From Tillus elongatus (lineage: Eukaryota; Arthropoda; Insecta; Coleoptera; Cleridae), in contig OZ023267.1 in NCBI GenBank assembly GCA_964006375.1, positions 35,475,766-35,539,765 of the forward strand: 64,000 nt of DNA, in the 5' to 3' direction. The notes under the pieces were generated by a model that worked only from the letters and a program-made list of their open reading frames with translations, made no database searches and was not told the DNA's origin. The position numbers and the translations under genes are program-made. Shown here piece by piece: positions 21,256 through 33,114 of this stretch. The stretch's first letter is position 1; each line of letters starts with the position of its first letter.

Positions 21256-23984
21256 ATGCGCGCAATTTTGTATGATACACGAGATTGACTCTTTTTAATC
21301 TCGTCTAAGCATAGAGCACCCAGAAAAATCCAGTTTAGGTATATGATTTTAGTGATGATGTTTGAATACTTACTAAAAAAAGCTCTATTTCAATACTGAG
21401 CCACTATATGAGTTTATTTGCGTGTGTGTTATTTATCTAACAAAGTTGTCAAAGTTTGCGTTTTTGGTAACTAAATAACGATTGTTTGTACTTTGACGTT
21501 GAAGCTTGAGCTTTGTCCAGGCATTTGCTGTTGTTTTTATTTAAATTACTTTATATGTGCAACATTCAATAAAGCAATGTTTGTTTGAACTTGTTATTAT
21601 AAGCTTTTTGTTGAAATTTAACATCAGCAGGGTATACAAGTAAGTTTTTCAAGTAATTTTTAAGTTATTTTGAACAATGTTATTCTTTAAATTTAAGTTT
21701 AAATAAAACTCTCAGGTAAAATTGCTATTCACATTAAAATTTTAAAGCAACATCCACATTAGTAATTCAAGACTTTGGAATATAAGTTTTCCTCATCTGC
21801 TGTTATTATTTTGAAAAGTCTTGACACAGGAAGTAGGTGGCTAATTTTTATAGAAAAAGTGCCAAGAACTTAATTTTCCACGGATGTTATTTGGAAAATG
21901 ATTTTGACACTAGGCGTAGTATTTCTAGAGACAACTAGTGTACAAAGTGTCGTTTAAATAGCTATTATTTTTGTATGTACAAACTTTTCTGAGGGAAAGT
22001 TAAATTTTCCAGAAAACTATTTCGATAGGGCTGTCCAACAAATCCAATCTATTTACAAATGGTGGACACATCTTATGGGTCCTAGGCGACAAAATCGCCA
22101 TTAACTAAAAGCATCTATGAAAATTCACAAGTCTGATCTCGAAATCCGAAACTTTTTTCTAAAGAAATTTGCTTAAAGTTAATTTTGTCTTAATGATAAA
22201 ATTGAGTTCGTTGTATAATCGTGATGAGAAGTTTTAAAACTAAAGGTCAAATAGCCACTATCGGTACGGCTTAGAAGTCCAGAATAACCTATTATGCCAA
22301 GAGGTGGCTATTTTACCATTCTGCGTGTGATTTTACTGTTTTGAAATCAATGTTTATAGCTTAAAACATTTATATATTAATACGTTGCTATGCCTTTAAA
22401 AGCTATGATCGAGGCCTATATTTTAACCTTGTATAAAGTGCCTAAACACATATTATTCACTTGATTACATTATTAACTCTGTTTTCTTCGCAAGAAAAGT
22501 CTTTTGTTTTAAAATTGTAATATACAAATTATATGTTTATACTTTTGATAATCATTTTATTTACTTCTTTTAATAGATACAGTAGATATTTAAGCTACAT
22601 CTGGTATGTAGAATGACTGATATTTTGTGTTCCTTGTTATATTTTGAAATATTAAGGATTTTTTAAAGAGGCTCTTACGTTTTAGTGACCTCGTTATATT
22701 TTATAGATGTATTTAAAGTTAGGGATTTAACAAATTTTTCAGTTATTTGAATAATTATATTTATTTGCGATGTTTTCTATTGTATATATTTGTGTGCAAT
22801 AACCGTTGATGATTGATTTGAGTAATCATCAGTCCCTGCCTGAGATTGTCTTGTAAATTTTAGATTTATATTTTTGTTAGTTAATTATTTCTAGGTGTAA
22901 GTTTATCCTTTCTTTCATTGCCACTTTTCCTTATTTTAGTCTTACAAAAGATGTTCAAATTAATTTGTATACAGTGATATTAGTTTTATAAGAAACTTAT
23001 GAGTACAAGTTTATTTTTAAGAGTGATTGATGTACAAAAGAAAGATCATGAAGCAAATTACTTATTGCGTTCTACATGTGTTGTATATTATCTGAAAACA
23101 ATGAAGTGTCTTGATGAAATTATAGATTGACGTACTAAAAAGCAATTTACAATGTTATGTTGAAATTATCTAAATTTTTAATATACCTTTCTAAAATTAT
23201 AACATAATTTAAATTCCAAAGTTGCACATAATGTTATAGATATCGACCATTTGAAAATAATAGCTACTATAATAATTAGTAATTGTACAAATTTACAATG
23301 TACTTAACGTTTGTATAGTTCCTTGAAAATTGATTTTCTTTTGTACATATTAATTAATTGTTTTTTGCATATAATTTCACATGAATGTCTGAAATTAGTG
23401 TGTTAAAATGGAAATTCGGAGACACAAATTATACTATTGTATTATCATCTCAGCTATTCAGTTAGGACAAAAACGAATCAAAATATTACACAGCAATAAT
23501 CCCCTTATATCATGCACAAATATAACTATATATAAATATATTAAAGAACTGAAGAAAATTTGTCTGATTAGGATGAAATGTGATATCGATTAAAGCAAAA
23601 AAAATGTTAGCGAAATCTGTGCGGTCTTATGAGCGTATTTCTTGTGACAGGAAATTGGGAATATAAGCATTGTCCTCACTTTTTCAAAATATTTCTTGTA
23701 TATCAGTTCTTTGAAAGTTAATGATTCGAAAATTGCAAAGAATGAGAAAAAAAAACTTCGAACCTGAAATGCAATATGTTTTAGATTTACAAACAAATTT
23801 CAATTGTTTTCTAAATTCTAAATGAAATTTAGAAGAAGTTTAAATTTTTCATTGCGTATTTAAATATCCGCTATTTTAGTTAATAATACACGGGATACGG
23901 CAATAGATTTCCAGTTTTAATCAGTTTGAGATCACTGTTGTGACACAATCACTCGAACTCAAATTTCATGTACATTTCGCTACT
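21256..23984. other. Long AT-rich stretch without recognisable gene
   Basis: Nearly 2.7 kb with no domain, splice-supported exon or repeat that I can identify. Small open frames at 23408-23593 and 23590-23796 are low-complexity and unsupported. Confidence 0.5.
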
Positions 23985-25765
23985 TTATAAAAGAAAATGA
24001 GTTATGGTAAGAGCAAGATCGTAGATGAAACAGCCTGCAAATGGCTGAGCGTGATGTAGTAGCAGCAGTGATGGGGAGACCAACGCCAAGCAAGTAGGCC
24101 ACAATGGGCTCTTTTTGCCAACCCCAGCAACCCAGCAACCATGCTCTACTCTTCCTCGTTTCTTCATCCTCGCCGCATTCCTGGCAAATGAGATCCCTCT
24201 CTACCCCTATCAATGTGAGGTGTCTTTTAAGGGCGCAGTGGCCTGTCAGCACCCCAATATTGCGGCGAAGCGTAGGTCGACTCCTTCCGAGTAGCCAGAC
24301 AGCTTTATCTCTGTCCGACCCCTCCACGAAGTCCCTCGCCTGCCTCCAGCCACCAACCGACTCCCGGTGCCTCTCCATTGCTTCCTCGGTCCATCTGTCT
24401 AAGGCGACAGAGACCGTCTCCCTACTTATACCTATCGCAGGCTCAGGTCCACAGAACGGCCGCCGGGAACCGAGTCTTGCGAGATTATTCGCCACTTCAT
24501 TCCCCGCTACGCCAAAGTGTCCCGGAACTCACACCAGTTGCACCTCCTTCGTCCTGGCTAGTCCACTGAGGGCGTCAGCGCACTCCTGAACCAGTGTTGA
24601 CCTGATTCTGGCCGCGCAGACTGCCCAGAGGACCGTCTGGGTATCCGAGCAGATGTACACACATTTCTCGGGACTCCTCTTCACATCCTGTCTATTGGTC
24701 ACAGACGGGATAGCATACACATCTGTTTCGAATGCCGTGGTATATACGCTCTCGCGCACCCCCAGGCCTTCAATGTATATTCCTGCCCCGCAGGATTGTT
24801 GGTCCTCCAGCCGCGATCCGTCGGTGAAACAGACCAGGCTTGCGGGCTGGAATGCAACCTCATTTTCCCTCCTCTGATCCCCACTGGGGATCCTGAGGGT
24901 GTATGGCCTACTCAACCTAATATAGTCCTCGGTCTCCCGCAAAGGTTTTCCAAACATCACGGGCGCCCTGAACCCCTCTACCTTCCTCTTCTTGGTAAAT
25001 CGGATCATCTCCGTTTTCGCCGGGTTTACGGAGATTCCCTGCTCACCACACCACCTTTCAATTATGCTACAGGCAGCTTGCATGCACTCACAGACGACGC
25101 CGAGGAATTTGCCGGTGACTAAGACCAGCGTACGCCTGGGCGTAGAAGCCATTCTCAGAGAGTCGCTCCAAGAGGCCATCCATGACCAGACACCATAGAT
25201 GGGGCGAAAGGCAGCTGCCCTGAGGACAGCCGCCCGTCACCCCAACGTCCAGCCCCCGGCCCCTCAAGGTCAGCGAAACTCTCCTGTCCTCCAGCATGCT
25301 CGCCACCCAGCTTATTAGGGACCTCAGCGTTTCCCTATCGTGTAGGGCGGTACAGACCGTATCCGTCCTTGACTTATTAAACGCCCCCTCCACATAGAAG
25401 AACACAGCTAATGCGCTCTCCCCGTAGTGTAGGGCCCTTTCCACCTCCCGTGTCACAGCATGGAGCGCCGTTTCCGTCGACTTCCCCCGCTGGTACGCGT
25501 GCTGACTTTTATGGAAGGGGTGATCCTTTAGGATCCCTCCCAACATAAACCTATATACTACCTTTTCGAATGCCTTAAGCAGGAATGATGTAAGGCTGAT
25601 TAGCCTGTACGCCTTGGCCAGAGTGTAGTCCTCCCTTCCCGGCTTGGGAATGAAGACCCCCCCTAACCCGGCACCAGGCCTTTGGGACGTAACCCCACGC
25701 CAGGCTGGCCCGGAAAACCTCCCTTATGTTGGGAATCAGTATATCCAGGCCCCTCTGAGCGTGAT
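23985..25765 (-). pseudogene. RNase H-bearing LINE (I/R1-like), 5'-truncated, copy 1
   Basis: Reading leftward from 25765: fingers/palm of RT (VFIPKPGREDYTLAKAYRLI, then SLTSFLLKAFEKVVYR, HAYQRGKSTETALH), the palm FFYVEGAFN where many relatives have an Asp (D/Y change), GCPQGSCLSP, and a YA..A.A region where YADD is disrupted by a frameshift near 25150. RNase H follows: FTDGSRLEDQQ, YICSDTQTVLW, GNEVANNLARLGS. It ends with a Cys motif (ICQECGEDEET) and a 3' part shared with 47340-48400. GC content is much higher than its surroundings. Endonuclease and gag are missing. Confidence 0.85.
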
Positions 25766-26144
25766 AGGCATTTGTAAAACTTCTGATTTTGAATGTTTGA
25801 CTTTGGATGTCATGTTTTCACCTAGCCGTCCTCCAAAACAACATATTTTCAGCCCAGCCTATTGCTACCACAAAGTATGCGATTAGCAAGGTCAAGAAAA
25901 TCTCCTAAGTAACGGCTTTTAATAATAATGTTGTTAGTATACATCGCTATTCTTTTTATATTATAATAAATAAAAAGGCGTTCCGATCCTTGAATGTCAA
26001 AAAATATGTCATGCGGTTTTTATATAAGTAGGTATTAGGTAGGTTGTGGCGGACAGACGTAACGTCAAGAACCTACTGTCTTTACTCATGACGTCATCAG
26101 TCGTGACGTCGTAAATTGTGGAGTCATCAGCGCGAAGGAAAAAC
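25766..26144. other. No gene recognised
   Basis: AT-rich spacer. Two TGACGTC-type motifs occur near 26090-26110, directly before the minisatellite. Confidence 0.5.
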
Positions 26145-26345
26145 AACAGAGGTGCATACAACAAAGGTGTATACAGTAAATATCTATACAGCCAAGATAT
26201 ATAAGAGCAAAGCTGAACACGACAAAGGTAAGTACAGCAAAGTGGTGTATAAAACAAAGGTGTATACAACAAAGATGTATACAACAAAGGTGTATACAAC
26301 AAAGGTATATACAACAAAGGTGTATAGAACAGAACTGTGTATACT
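26145..26345 (+). repeat. 15-bp minisatellite (GTATACAACAAAG type)
   Basis: Degenerate units of 15 bp, purest at 26250-26325. Because 15 is divisible by three, the array is open on both strands, encoding VYTTK on plus and FVVYT-like repeats on minus. Openness is therefore not evidence of a gene. Confidence 0.85.
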
Positions 26346-28133
26346 TTGGTTGTACACAAGTTGTCTAAACATTAGTTTTATATATCTTTGTTGTACACTC
26401 CTTTCTCCTTATCTGACGCTGATAACGTTAACCTGCCTCAACCGGCCCACTACCTAGTTGAATGACTGTCGCTTTTCATCAACTGTTAAAAAATACACAT
26501 AAGCGTAATACGACGTTGCCGTGTTAAAATTCTACCAAGTTTGGCAATGTTAAGCGCTTCTAAAGTTAAGCCTCGTGAAAAAAAAAGAAGCTATGTATTT
26601 GGAACTTCGAACTTATATGGTTTGGTGCGCGCAATTAAAAATTGCAGGTTCGGTCCCGTTCCAAATTTCGATGCTTTGCGCAAGTCTTGTTTTACTATGT
26701 ACATCTTACTCTCAAATTAGAGTGGTATACACCAAATTTCAATTCATTACGCAACCAATCAACGTTCTAGTAACTACAAACTGTTTAATGCAATGTTGTA
26801 TATTGTTCTGGAAAAAACACTAAGCAAAGCTTATTTTTATATGCGGTAGCTTAAACAATTTCTTGTTTAATGAATACAAGTTTAAGAAACAAAGATCTAA
26901 AAAACTATTTAAGTTAAATTGTATCACAACAAACATGTTTTCCTTCTTGTACTTTTTTAAGTATAGTTCTTAAGGTAAGAAATACTTAATTACATATACC
27001 ATTTTTTTAAGTCATTGTCTGTTATGTGAATAATGTCGGATAATGTATTTTATAAGGGACTTTAAGCGGGTAAGCCATCGCCTACAAAGCCCAGGGTGTG
27101 ACAGGAACCATATTTTGTGGGCCGTTGTTCTTTAAATTGCTCTCGATTATTTGTAGTTGATTATCCAGTTGTTCATTACTACAACTACTTGATTATAAAC
27201 AAAAAAAGAATAATATAACAAGTAGTTAAAATGGATTAGATGACCTTGAATATAACAATTATGTCGTTAATTATTTATAACTATCTTAGATTAGTACAAC
27301 TTCAGTAACTGATGTACGGGGTCACTTTCTGAAAAAGGGGACGGTGTATTAGCAAGCAGATTTTTAATACAGCTGAGATGACTAATACAATAAGATAATT
27401 ATAAAATTCTAAAAGTTTTTGAAAACATTTGTACCTTATTGATTATCTTGAATAAAATAGCAAAGTCAAATATCTTGCCTTTGTTAAAAATTCTCAGACT
27501 TAAGAATGGAATATTGAATAAAATTTGCATGAACTAGGAAAACTTGAACTTGATATTTTCTAAAAAAAAAATCGACTCGCATAAGTTTTTGACTGTACAT
27601 TAATTATATCATTTCACAGCACACTGAAATTTAGAAGTAGCATTTTTAGTTTTAAGTGTTAAGTAGAATAACAGTTGTTACTATGTAACTACGCTGTATA
27701 AAGCATCACATCTGAATAAAATAATACAATAATGTTGCCAGATCTCATAATTTGTTCTTTTATTTGTTTCTTTTAACCACACATTTTCCAGGTAAAATGG
27801 GCTGCTAATAAAGCCAGTGATAATGTTCTATCGCTGTGAAGCATATACGAGGGTATATTGATACATATGAAACTACATAGTTAGCCTGGAAGCTTTCCAG
27901 AAAGCAAAATTGAATTTAGCCGCTGTGGTAAAAACTATGTTTCATAAAAAAGCTGTCAAAGTTTATAATACAAAAGTTGAATGGTGACAATACTGTGAAC
28001 TTTTGAAAACGATCTCTGAAAAAAGGGGTCACTGTATACTTCCGACGGTGGAGTGGGTCGGTGTCCGGTTCAGCCAGAAAAATTTGCCAGCTTGAGGATC
28101 ACCATTTCACATGGAATTTTTATACTTTGGAAG
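26346..28133. other. No gene recognised
   Basis: AT-rich spacer up to the palindromic element. The frame at 26575-26823 has a hydrophobic stretch but no recognised domain or supporting signals. Confidence 0.5.
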
Positions 28134-28139
28134 AAAGTG
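28134..28139. repeat. 6-bp target-site duplication, left (AAAGTG)
   Basis: Identical to 38399-38404 and directly adjacent to the terminal AGTAGGTAA of the palindromic element. Confidence 0.8.
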
Positions 28140-28178
28140 AGTAGGTAATGCCACGATTGAGACCCAGACCGGAAGTGC
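28140..28178 (+). repeat. Outer TIR, left end of palindromic element
   Basis: Matches the complement of 38360-38398 with about four mismatches. Beyond it the two ends diverge because the left arm carries extra modules. Confidence 0.8.
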
Positions 28179-28184
28179 AATCCG

Positions 28185-28260
28185 GCTCTCTGATTGGTCC
28201 ACGTCACCCACCACCCAGAATCCCTTGCTCTCTGATTGGTCGAAACCCCACCACGTGACC
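28185..28260. promoter_or_regulatory. Paired CCAAT boxes and E-box
   Basis: GCTCTCTGATTGGTC occurs twice, at 28185-28199 and 28227-28241, 42 bp apart; each holds a reverse CCAAT box (ATTGG). A CACGTG E-box lies at 28252-28257. The arrangement suggests a promoter at the end of the element. There is no functional evidence. Confidence 0.4.
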
Positions 28261-28455
28261 CATTTTAGGGAGAATCCCCCAAATTTTTGTGCTCACGGCC
28301 GTCACACAGCCTGAGATGTGAATTTCACAATAATATCTGCGCTCGGCGCGAACGTCTGTGCGGTCTACATCCTCAGTGGATTTATCATTATTTTTGTCGT
28401 CTCCAAGATCCTATTTGCTAAAGTCGTAGGTATTGCGACACTTGGGACAGACAGT

Positions 28456-29320
28456 GACGTCACAGGTAGTGGGGGTAGGAGTGGGGGTACCCCCTCCCCT
28501 AGCCCCACCCCTTGTGGCCACGCCCCGGCGCCCAGCCACGCCCCGGCGCCCAGCCACGCCCCGGCGCCCAGCCACGCCCCCAAGATGGCGTCCAGCCACG
28601 CCCCCAAGATGGCGTCCAAGATGGCTTCCAATGTAACCTGAAGGTCATTGACCTGTCTAGGAAACTTTGGCCAGGTCGTCTCCAAGATCTTATTTTTCAG
28701 TGGTTATCTTGCTCGAGGCATTTAATATCCTGGCCAGACAGTGACGTCACATGACTTGGGCCAGACAGTCACATGCAAACATTTCAAAGTGTCTAACCTA
28801 TTACTTCAAATTATTATATTTTGAAAAAAACCATTTGGAGCAGGTGAGTTTCGAACCCCGGGCACTCAGATGGTTTTTTTCAAAATATAATAATTTGAAG
28901 TAATAGGTTAGACACTTTGGAATGTTTGCATGTGACTGTCTGGCCCAAGTCGTGTGACGTCACTGTCTGGCCAAAGTTTCCTAGACAGGTCAATGACCCT
29001 AGAATGTTTACAGGTTACATAACAAGGCTAAATGTAAATGTGACGTCCTGTCTGGCCCAAGTCCGCCATCTTGGACGCCATCTTGGGGGCGTGGCTGGAC
29101 GCCATCTTGGGGGCGTGGCTGGACGCCATCTTGGGGGCGTGGCTGGACGCCATCTTGGGGGCGTGGACACAAGGGGTGGGGCTAGGGGTGGGGGTAGGAG
29201 TGGGGGTACCCCCTCCCCTAGCCCCACCCCTTATGTCCACGCCCCCAAGATGGTGTCCAGCCACGCCCCCAAGATGGCGTCCAGCCACGCCCCCAAGATG
29301 GCGTCCAAGATGGCGGACTT
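28456..29320. promoter_or_regulatory. Array of TGACGTCA, YY1-like and GC-box motifs
   Basis: Roughly 25-bp units pair a YY1-like CAAGATGGCGTC with a Sp/KLF-type CCACGCCCC. Two such units lie at 28575-28620; an inverted set of four and a forward set of three lie at 29065-29310. A related 19-bp unit (CGGCGCCCAGCCACGCC) repeats three times at 28525-28575. TGACGTCA (CRE) octamers occur near 28456, 28741 and 28957. GC content is far above the neighbourhood. Enhancer or viral-type promoter function is inferred from motif composition only. Confidence 0.5.
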
Positions 29321-29590
29321 GGGCCAGACAGGACGTCACATTTACATTTAGCCTTGTTATGTAACCTGTAAACATTCTAAGGTCATTGACCTGTCTAGGA
29401 AACTTTGGCCAGACAGTGACGTCACACGACTTGGGCCAGACAGTCACATGCAAACATTCCAAAGTGTCTAACCTATTACTTCAAATTATTATATTTTGAA
29501 AAAACCATTTGGAGCAGGTGAGTTTCGAACCCCGGGCACTCAGATGGGAGGCAACGATGCTACCCATTGAGCTAAGCAGACGCTTGTTAA
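28500..29590. repeat. Three alternately oriented copies of a 0.3-0.4-kb module
   Basis: The segment with GTCATTGACCTGTCTAGGAA, AGTGACGTCACA and CTAACCTATTACTTCAAATT appears forward (about 28560-28874), inverted (28875-29190) and forward again (29190-29590). This makes two nested palindromes inside the left arm, centred near 28870 and 29190. The right arm has only a reduced equivalent at 38230-38360. Confidence 0.8.
29511..29581 (-). repeat. tRNA-like sequence inside the palindromic element
   Basis: The minus strand shows an A-box-like TTAGCTCAATGGGTAGCA and a B-box-like GGGGTTCGAAACTC at tRNA-like spacing. The acceptor ends do not pair and the anticodon arm is poor, so it is not a functional tRNA gene. 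It may be a tRNA pseudogene or SINE head. A truncated copy of its 3' half sits at 28837-28873. Confidence 0.5.
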
Positions 29591-29624
29591 TTTATTGTTT
29601 TAGGCTAGTATATATACGACTTTT

Positions 29625-30060
29625 AATTACAAACAAACCATACATGTAACATAATTAAAGTTTTTGTTATTATTAGACAAATGGATGATTTACAAAATAA
29701 TAATATGTTTAATATTAGAGGCGGAACCAAAACGGAGGAACCAAAATGGCGGAATAAAAAAAATGGCGGAATGAAAGATGGAAGCCTAACCTGTGATACC
29801 TTAAGCTGACATCCCTGACATTATAAAAAATGGCGGCTTTCGTTCTTAAAGATGGTGCCTTTCGCTGATAAAGATGGTTGAAGACTCCATTATTTAAAGT
29901 TACGTCACCCCAACCTTTAGAGCCGACAAATGAGAGTGAGGTTGATAAGCGAGAATAATGGTATTGGTCGAAGACTCCATGATTTAAAGTTACGCCCCCC
30001 ATTAAAACAAACCATTCATAAAGCTTTTGTTATTAGACATAAGACATAATAATTAATATG
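29625..30060. repeat. Left subterminal repeats rich in ATGGCGGA
   Basis: Mirror of about 37655-38030, starting ATTAGAGGCGGAACCAAAAC at 29714. Contains several AAAATGGCGGA motifs and two versions of GAAGACTCCATTATTTAAAG. The right arm has this unit twice (37655-38013 and 38013-38230), so the two arms differ by a duplication. Confidence 0.75.
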
Positions 30061-30394
30061 TTTAATATTAGACTATTAGATTTCGCATAGAAATTAGCCG
30101 AACGCCACAATTGTTATATGGGTAGGTTCTAAAAATAACACACAGAGGTCGTTGGCAAACAAAAGAAGGAAGTTCAGAAACAAAATAGACAACAGGTTCA
30201 AATAGGAAACCAAATATCGTAGAGACAATAGAGGTCGCTGGCAAAACAAAGAAGCTCAGAAACAAAATGGACAATAGGTTCAACTCTTAAGCTTAGAAAC
30301 AATGGTTGGTTACAGGTTCAATTCCTTTCTCCACGTGTTTAGTGTCATGTTACTCGTCTAAGTAAGCAGAATTAAAAAATGGCGACTAAAATAA

Positions 30395-31330
30395 GATAAA
30401 AAACTTTAAACCCTTATCGCGGAAGATCCGTGAGACGTACGCAGGAACCAATACATGCACGGTGTTAAGGAGGCCAAATCAAATTGGAATATACAATAAA
30501 ATGGCCACTTCCGGTCTAAACTTTAAATCGTTATATCTTTTCAACGGAAAGTGATAGAAAGGAACCGACTTCAAAAATATATCGTTTCATAACAAGCTCT
30601 ACAAGAAACTGAGATAAAAAACTTTAAATCCTTATCGCGGAAGATCCGTGAGATGTACGATAGAACCAACACATGCACGGTGTTAAGGAGGCCAAACCAA
30701 ATTGGAATATACAATAAAATGGCCACTTCCGGTCTAAACTTTAAATCGTTATATCTTTTCAACGGAAAGTGATAGAAAGGAACCGACTTCAAAAATGTAT
30801 GTTTCGTAACAAGCTCTACAAGAAAATGAGATAAAAAACTTCAAACCCTTATCGCGGAAGATCCGTGAGATGTACGATAGAACCAATACATGTACGGTGT
30901 TAAGGAGGCCAAATCAAATTGGAATATACAATAAAATGGCCACTTCCGGTCTAAACTTTAAATCGTTATATCTTTTCAACGGAAAGTGATAGAAAGGAAC
31001 TATCTTCAAAAATGTATGTTTCGTAACAAGGTCTACAAGAAACTGAGATAAAAAACTTCAAACCCTTATCGCGGAAGATCCGTGAGATGTACGATAGAAC
31101 CAACATATGCACGGTGTTAAGGAGGCCAAATCAAATTGGAATATACAATAAAATGGTCACTTCCGGTCTAAACTTTAAATCGTTATATCTTTTCAACGGA
31201 AAGTGATAGAAAGGAACTATCTTCAAAAATGTATGTTTCGTAACAAGGTCTACAAGAAACTGAGATAAAAAACTTCAAACCCTTATCGCGGAAGATCGGC
31301 GAGACGTACGATAGAACCAATACATACACG
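30395..31330. repeat. About 217-bp tandem repeats, left arm (4+ units)
   Basis: Units start at GATAAAAAACTTTAAACC-type sequence near 30395, 30611, 30830, 31047 and 31265. Each includes CTTATCGCGGAAGATCCGTG and AAAATGGCCACTTCCGGTC. Since 217 is not divisible by three, the minus-strand open frames across it are unlikely to be genes. Confidence 0.85.
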
Positions 31331-32113
31331 CTGTTCAGCAAAGCAAACTCTATAAGCATATTCAATAAAAATGTTACTTCCGGTAGACACTTCCGGTATA
31401 GCTATTCTTAGAGCTACATACATGTGTGACACATCAAAATAATCGTCTTGTTGAACAGAAGAAATATAATATTTAAGTAAGTTAGAACAAGCTGTATTAA
31501 CACCTAAAACCAACACACACTCTCTTGTACAGGCTGATTACCCTGTCATCCAATTGTTAGTAAGGTTATGTTTGTATTTGTTATTTGAATACAAACAGAC
31601 ATAATAAGAAGAGTGTACTTACATACAGCAAGAGACGTTATCCTTGTTTCACGACTTAACACATACTGAACAAGTGTCTCTCTCTCTTGTATTGAGGAAA
31701 CAAACTGATGTAAGAGAGAGGGGGTCTTACAAAGGATAAACAACGTTTTTTACAGTTGTTAACCTTACAGAAAGGGGTTAATAAAAATGCAACAAAATAA
31801 AAATAAAACAACTGATTTACATACAATAAAAATTTATTAGGATTAATTAAGTTGTACATATTGATACATAAATGACATACATAAATGACATACTATTATT
31901 ACATAATGGCTCTAACGATACCCGTTAGAGGTTTATATTCCATTACACTGTCATGAATAACCAAACAATAAACACGAGTATTTTTTGGGAAGTTGGCGTG
32001 ACTCATGATGTACCAACCAACCAATCAACCAACTGTTTTTTGAGGTGTAGCCTTTATGTATGTATGTATGTAATTTAATTTTCGATAGTGTAAAATAAAA
32101 TTAAAAAGTGTGA
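31331..32113. other. Left-arm spacer, partly unique
   Basis: 31331-31515 mirrors 36276-36420 in the right arm. About 31540-32010 has no counterpart that I can see in the right arm, and no gene is recognised in it. Confidence 0.5.
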
Positions 32114-32519
32114 TATATGAAAAAATAAGAAAACTAAAGAGTTGATTGCCTATTACAACGGTCAGCTGAAGAAACAATTAGGTAGCCAGAATACCGATAC
32201 CCTAAATATTTCAACCGAAGGAGTTCACTTAGAGTCACATCTAGGGGGCCGGAATACCGGCCCCCTAGATGTGTCGGAAGCAACATCTCAACTAACGCCT
32301 ACAACCGCTACATACTTGGTGGACTTTGGTGGAACACAGACTGAAAACAACTTGATATCTGGTACATATGTCTGTAAAGATTTCATTCTAAATTTAGCCT
32401 GTTGGATATCCAATCTTTTCTATGAAAAGTGCAACCAACCAACTAACCAACCACCCAACCAACCAACCAACGTTGAGGGGCGTAGAGATAGCAAGCTATC
32501 TACAAGTGGACCCCTCTGA
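32114..32519 (+). CDS. Element ORF 2, left-arm copy (unknown function)
   Basis: An open frame without an ATG, from NKKTKELIAYYNGQLKK through SEATSQLTPTTATYLVDFGG to a Thr/Asn/Pro-rich tail (PTNQPPNQPTN) and the stop before 32520. The same protein is encoded by the mirrored 34559-34936 on the minus strand, and a related version with an ATG lies at 35347-35637. No domain is recognised. The frame points toward the palindrome centre and converges on ORF 1. It could be an exon, a decayed gene or a spacer with chance openness; conservation among three copies favours a coding origin. Confidence 0.45.
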
Positions 32520-32632
32520 ACCTATGATGTTAATAATGGATTAAGAGATTGAATTGGTACGTGTTTATATTGAAGGCTTGCAAGCTACGTACAAGTGTCT
32601 GAATATATGATGGTAATGATGGGTTAAGATAT

Positions 32633-33019
32633 TTAATTGACATGTATTAAAGGCTTAGCGGTTTTCACTTGAGTCATCGTCATTCGAAAACTATTAGAAC
32701 GAAAACCAGGTCCTTTACTCTGGTATATCTTACTCAGTAGGAACCAAATGTCTTCGAAAACAACATTCTTTGCTTTTCTGAAAGGCAAGTGAGCAGCCCC
32801 CTTGTCGAACCCCTCCGAGCTAAAGGTAAACCCCACTCTGTCTTCGGGATCGACATCATGGACTATATGACTCACAATATCTTTAATACGATCTTTGACC
32901 CACTTCTCTGGATCGTTGACATCGTCAGGTATATCTTGTAGTCTAAAGCATACGCTTCGTCTATCAAGTTTAAACTTCTTATTGGAGGTCACTGTATCTT
33001 CAAGTATTTGGAATGCCAT
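32633..33019 (-). CDS. Element ORF 1, left-arm copy (possible N-terminal domain of a Polinton-type polymerase protein)
   Basis: A complete 128-codon frame from ATG (33017-33019) to a stop. It begins MAFQILEDTVTSNKKFKL and includes DPEDRVGFTFSSEGFDKG, LPFRKAKNVVFEDIW and LLSKIYQSKGPGFRSNSF. The arrangement (a hydrophobic strand, a 'FDKG..LPFR' turn, a helix ending in 'QS', then another strand) resembles a small domain that I associate with polymerase-type ORFs of Polinton/adintovirus-like elements. That link is from memory and weak. No polymerase catalytic motif follows. The protein is identical to that of 34059-34445. A cytoplasmic or nuclear role cannot be stated. Confidence 0.55.
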   Translation of the reverse strand: MAFQILEDTVTSNKKFKLDRRSVCFRLQDIPDDVNDPEKWVKDRIKDIVSHIVHDVDPEDRVGFTFSSEGFDKGAAHLPFRKAKNVVFEDIWFLLSKIYQSKGPGFRSNSFRMTMTQVKTAKPLIHVN

Positions 33020-33114
33020 TGTTTCGTGCTACACAACTGACTGTGTTGGTTAAAGGACCGAAGTTTAGCCTCGTGTTTATTAAAGACTAAAGTTTAGCAG
33101 GTACTAATTGTTTT

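Noticed and set aside
23985..25198. Plus-strand open frames at 24104-25198
   Set aside because: Antisense shadows of the GC-rich LINE on the minus strand.
28318..29462. Overlapping open frames on both strands (Pro/Ala/His-rich, Leu-Gly-Ala-rich)
   Set aside because: They are read through GC-rich tandem repeats and nested palindromes; the plus-strand frame at 28318 has no ATG and a stop just upstream.
29511..29581. Functional tRNA gene
   Set aside because: A- and B-box-like motifs are present but acceptor and anticodon stems do not pair.
30571..31516. Minus-strand frames of 60-77 residues in the 217-bp repeats
   Set aside because: The repeat period is not a multiple of three, so the same residues appear in shifted frames from unit to unit; not a conserved gene.
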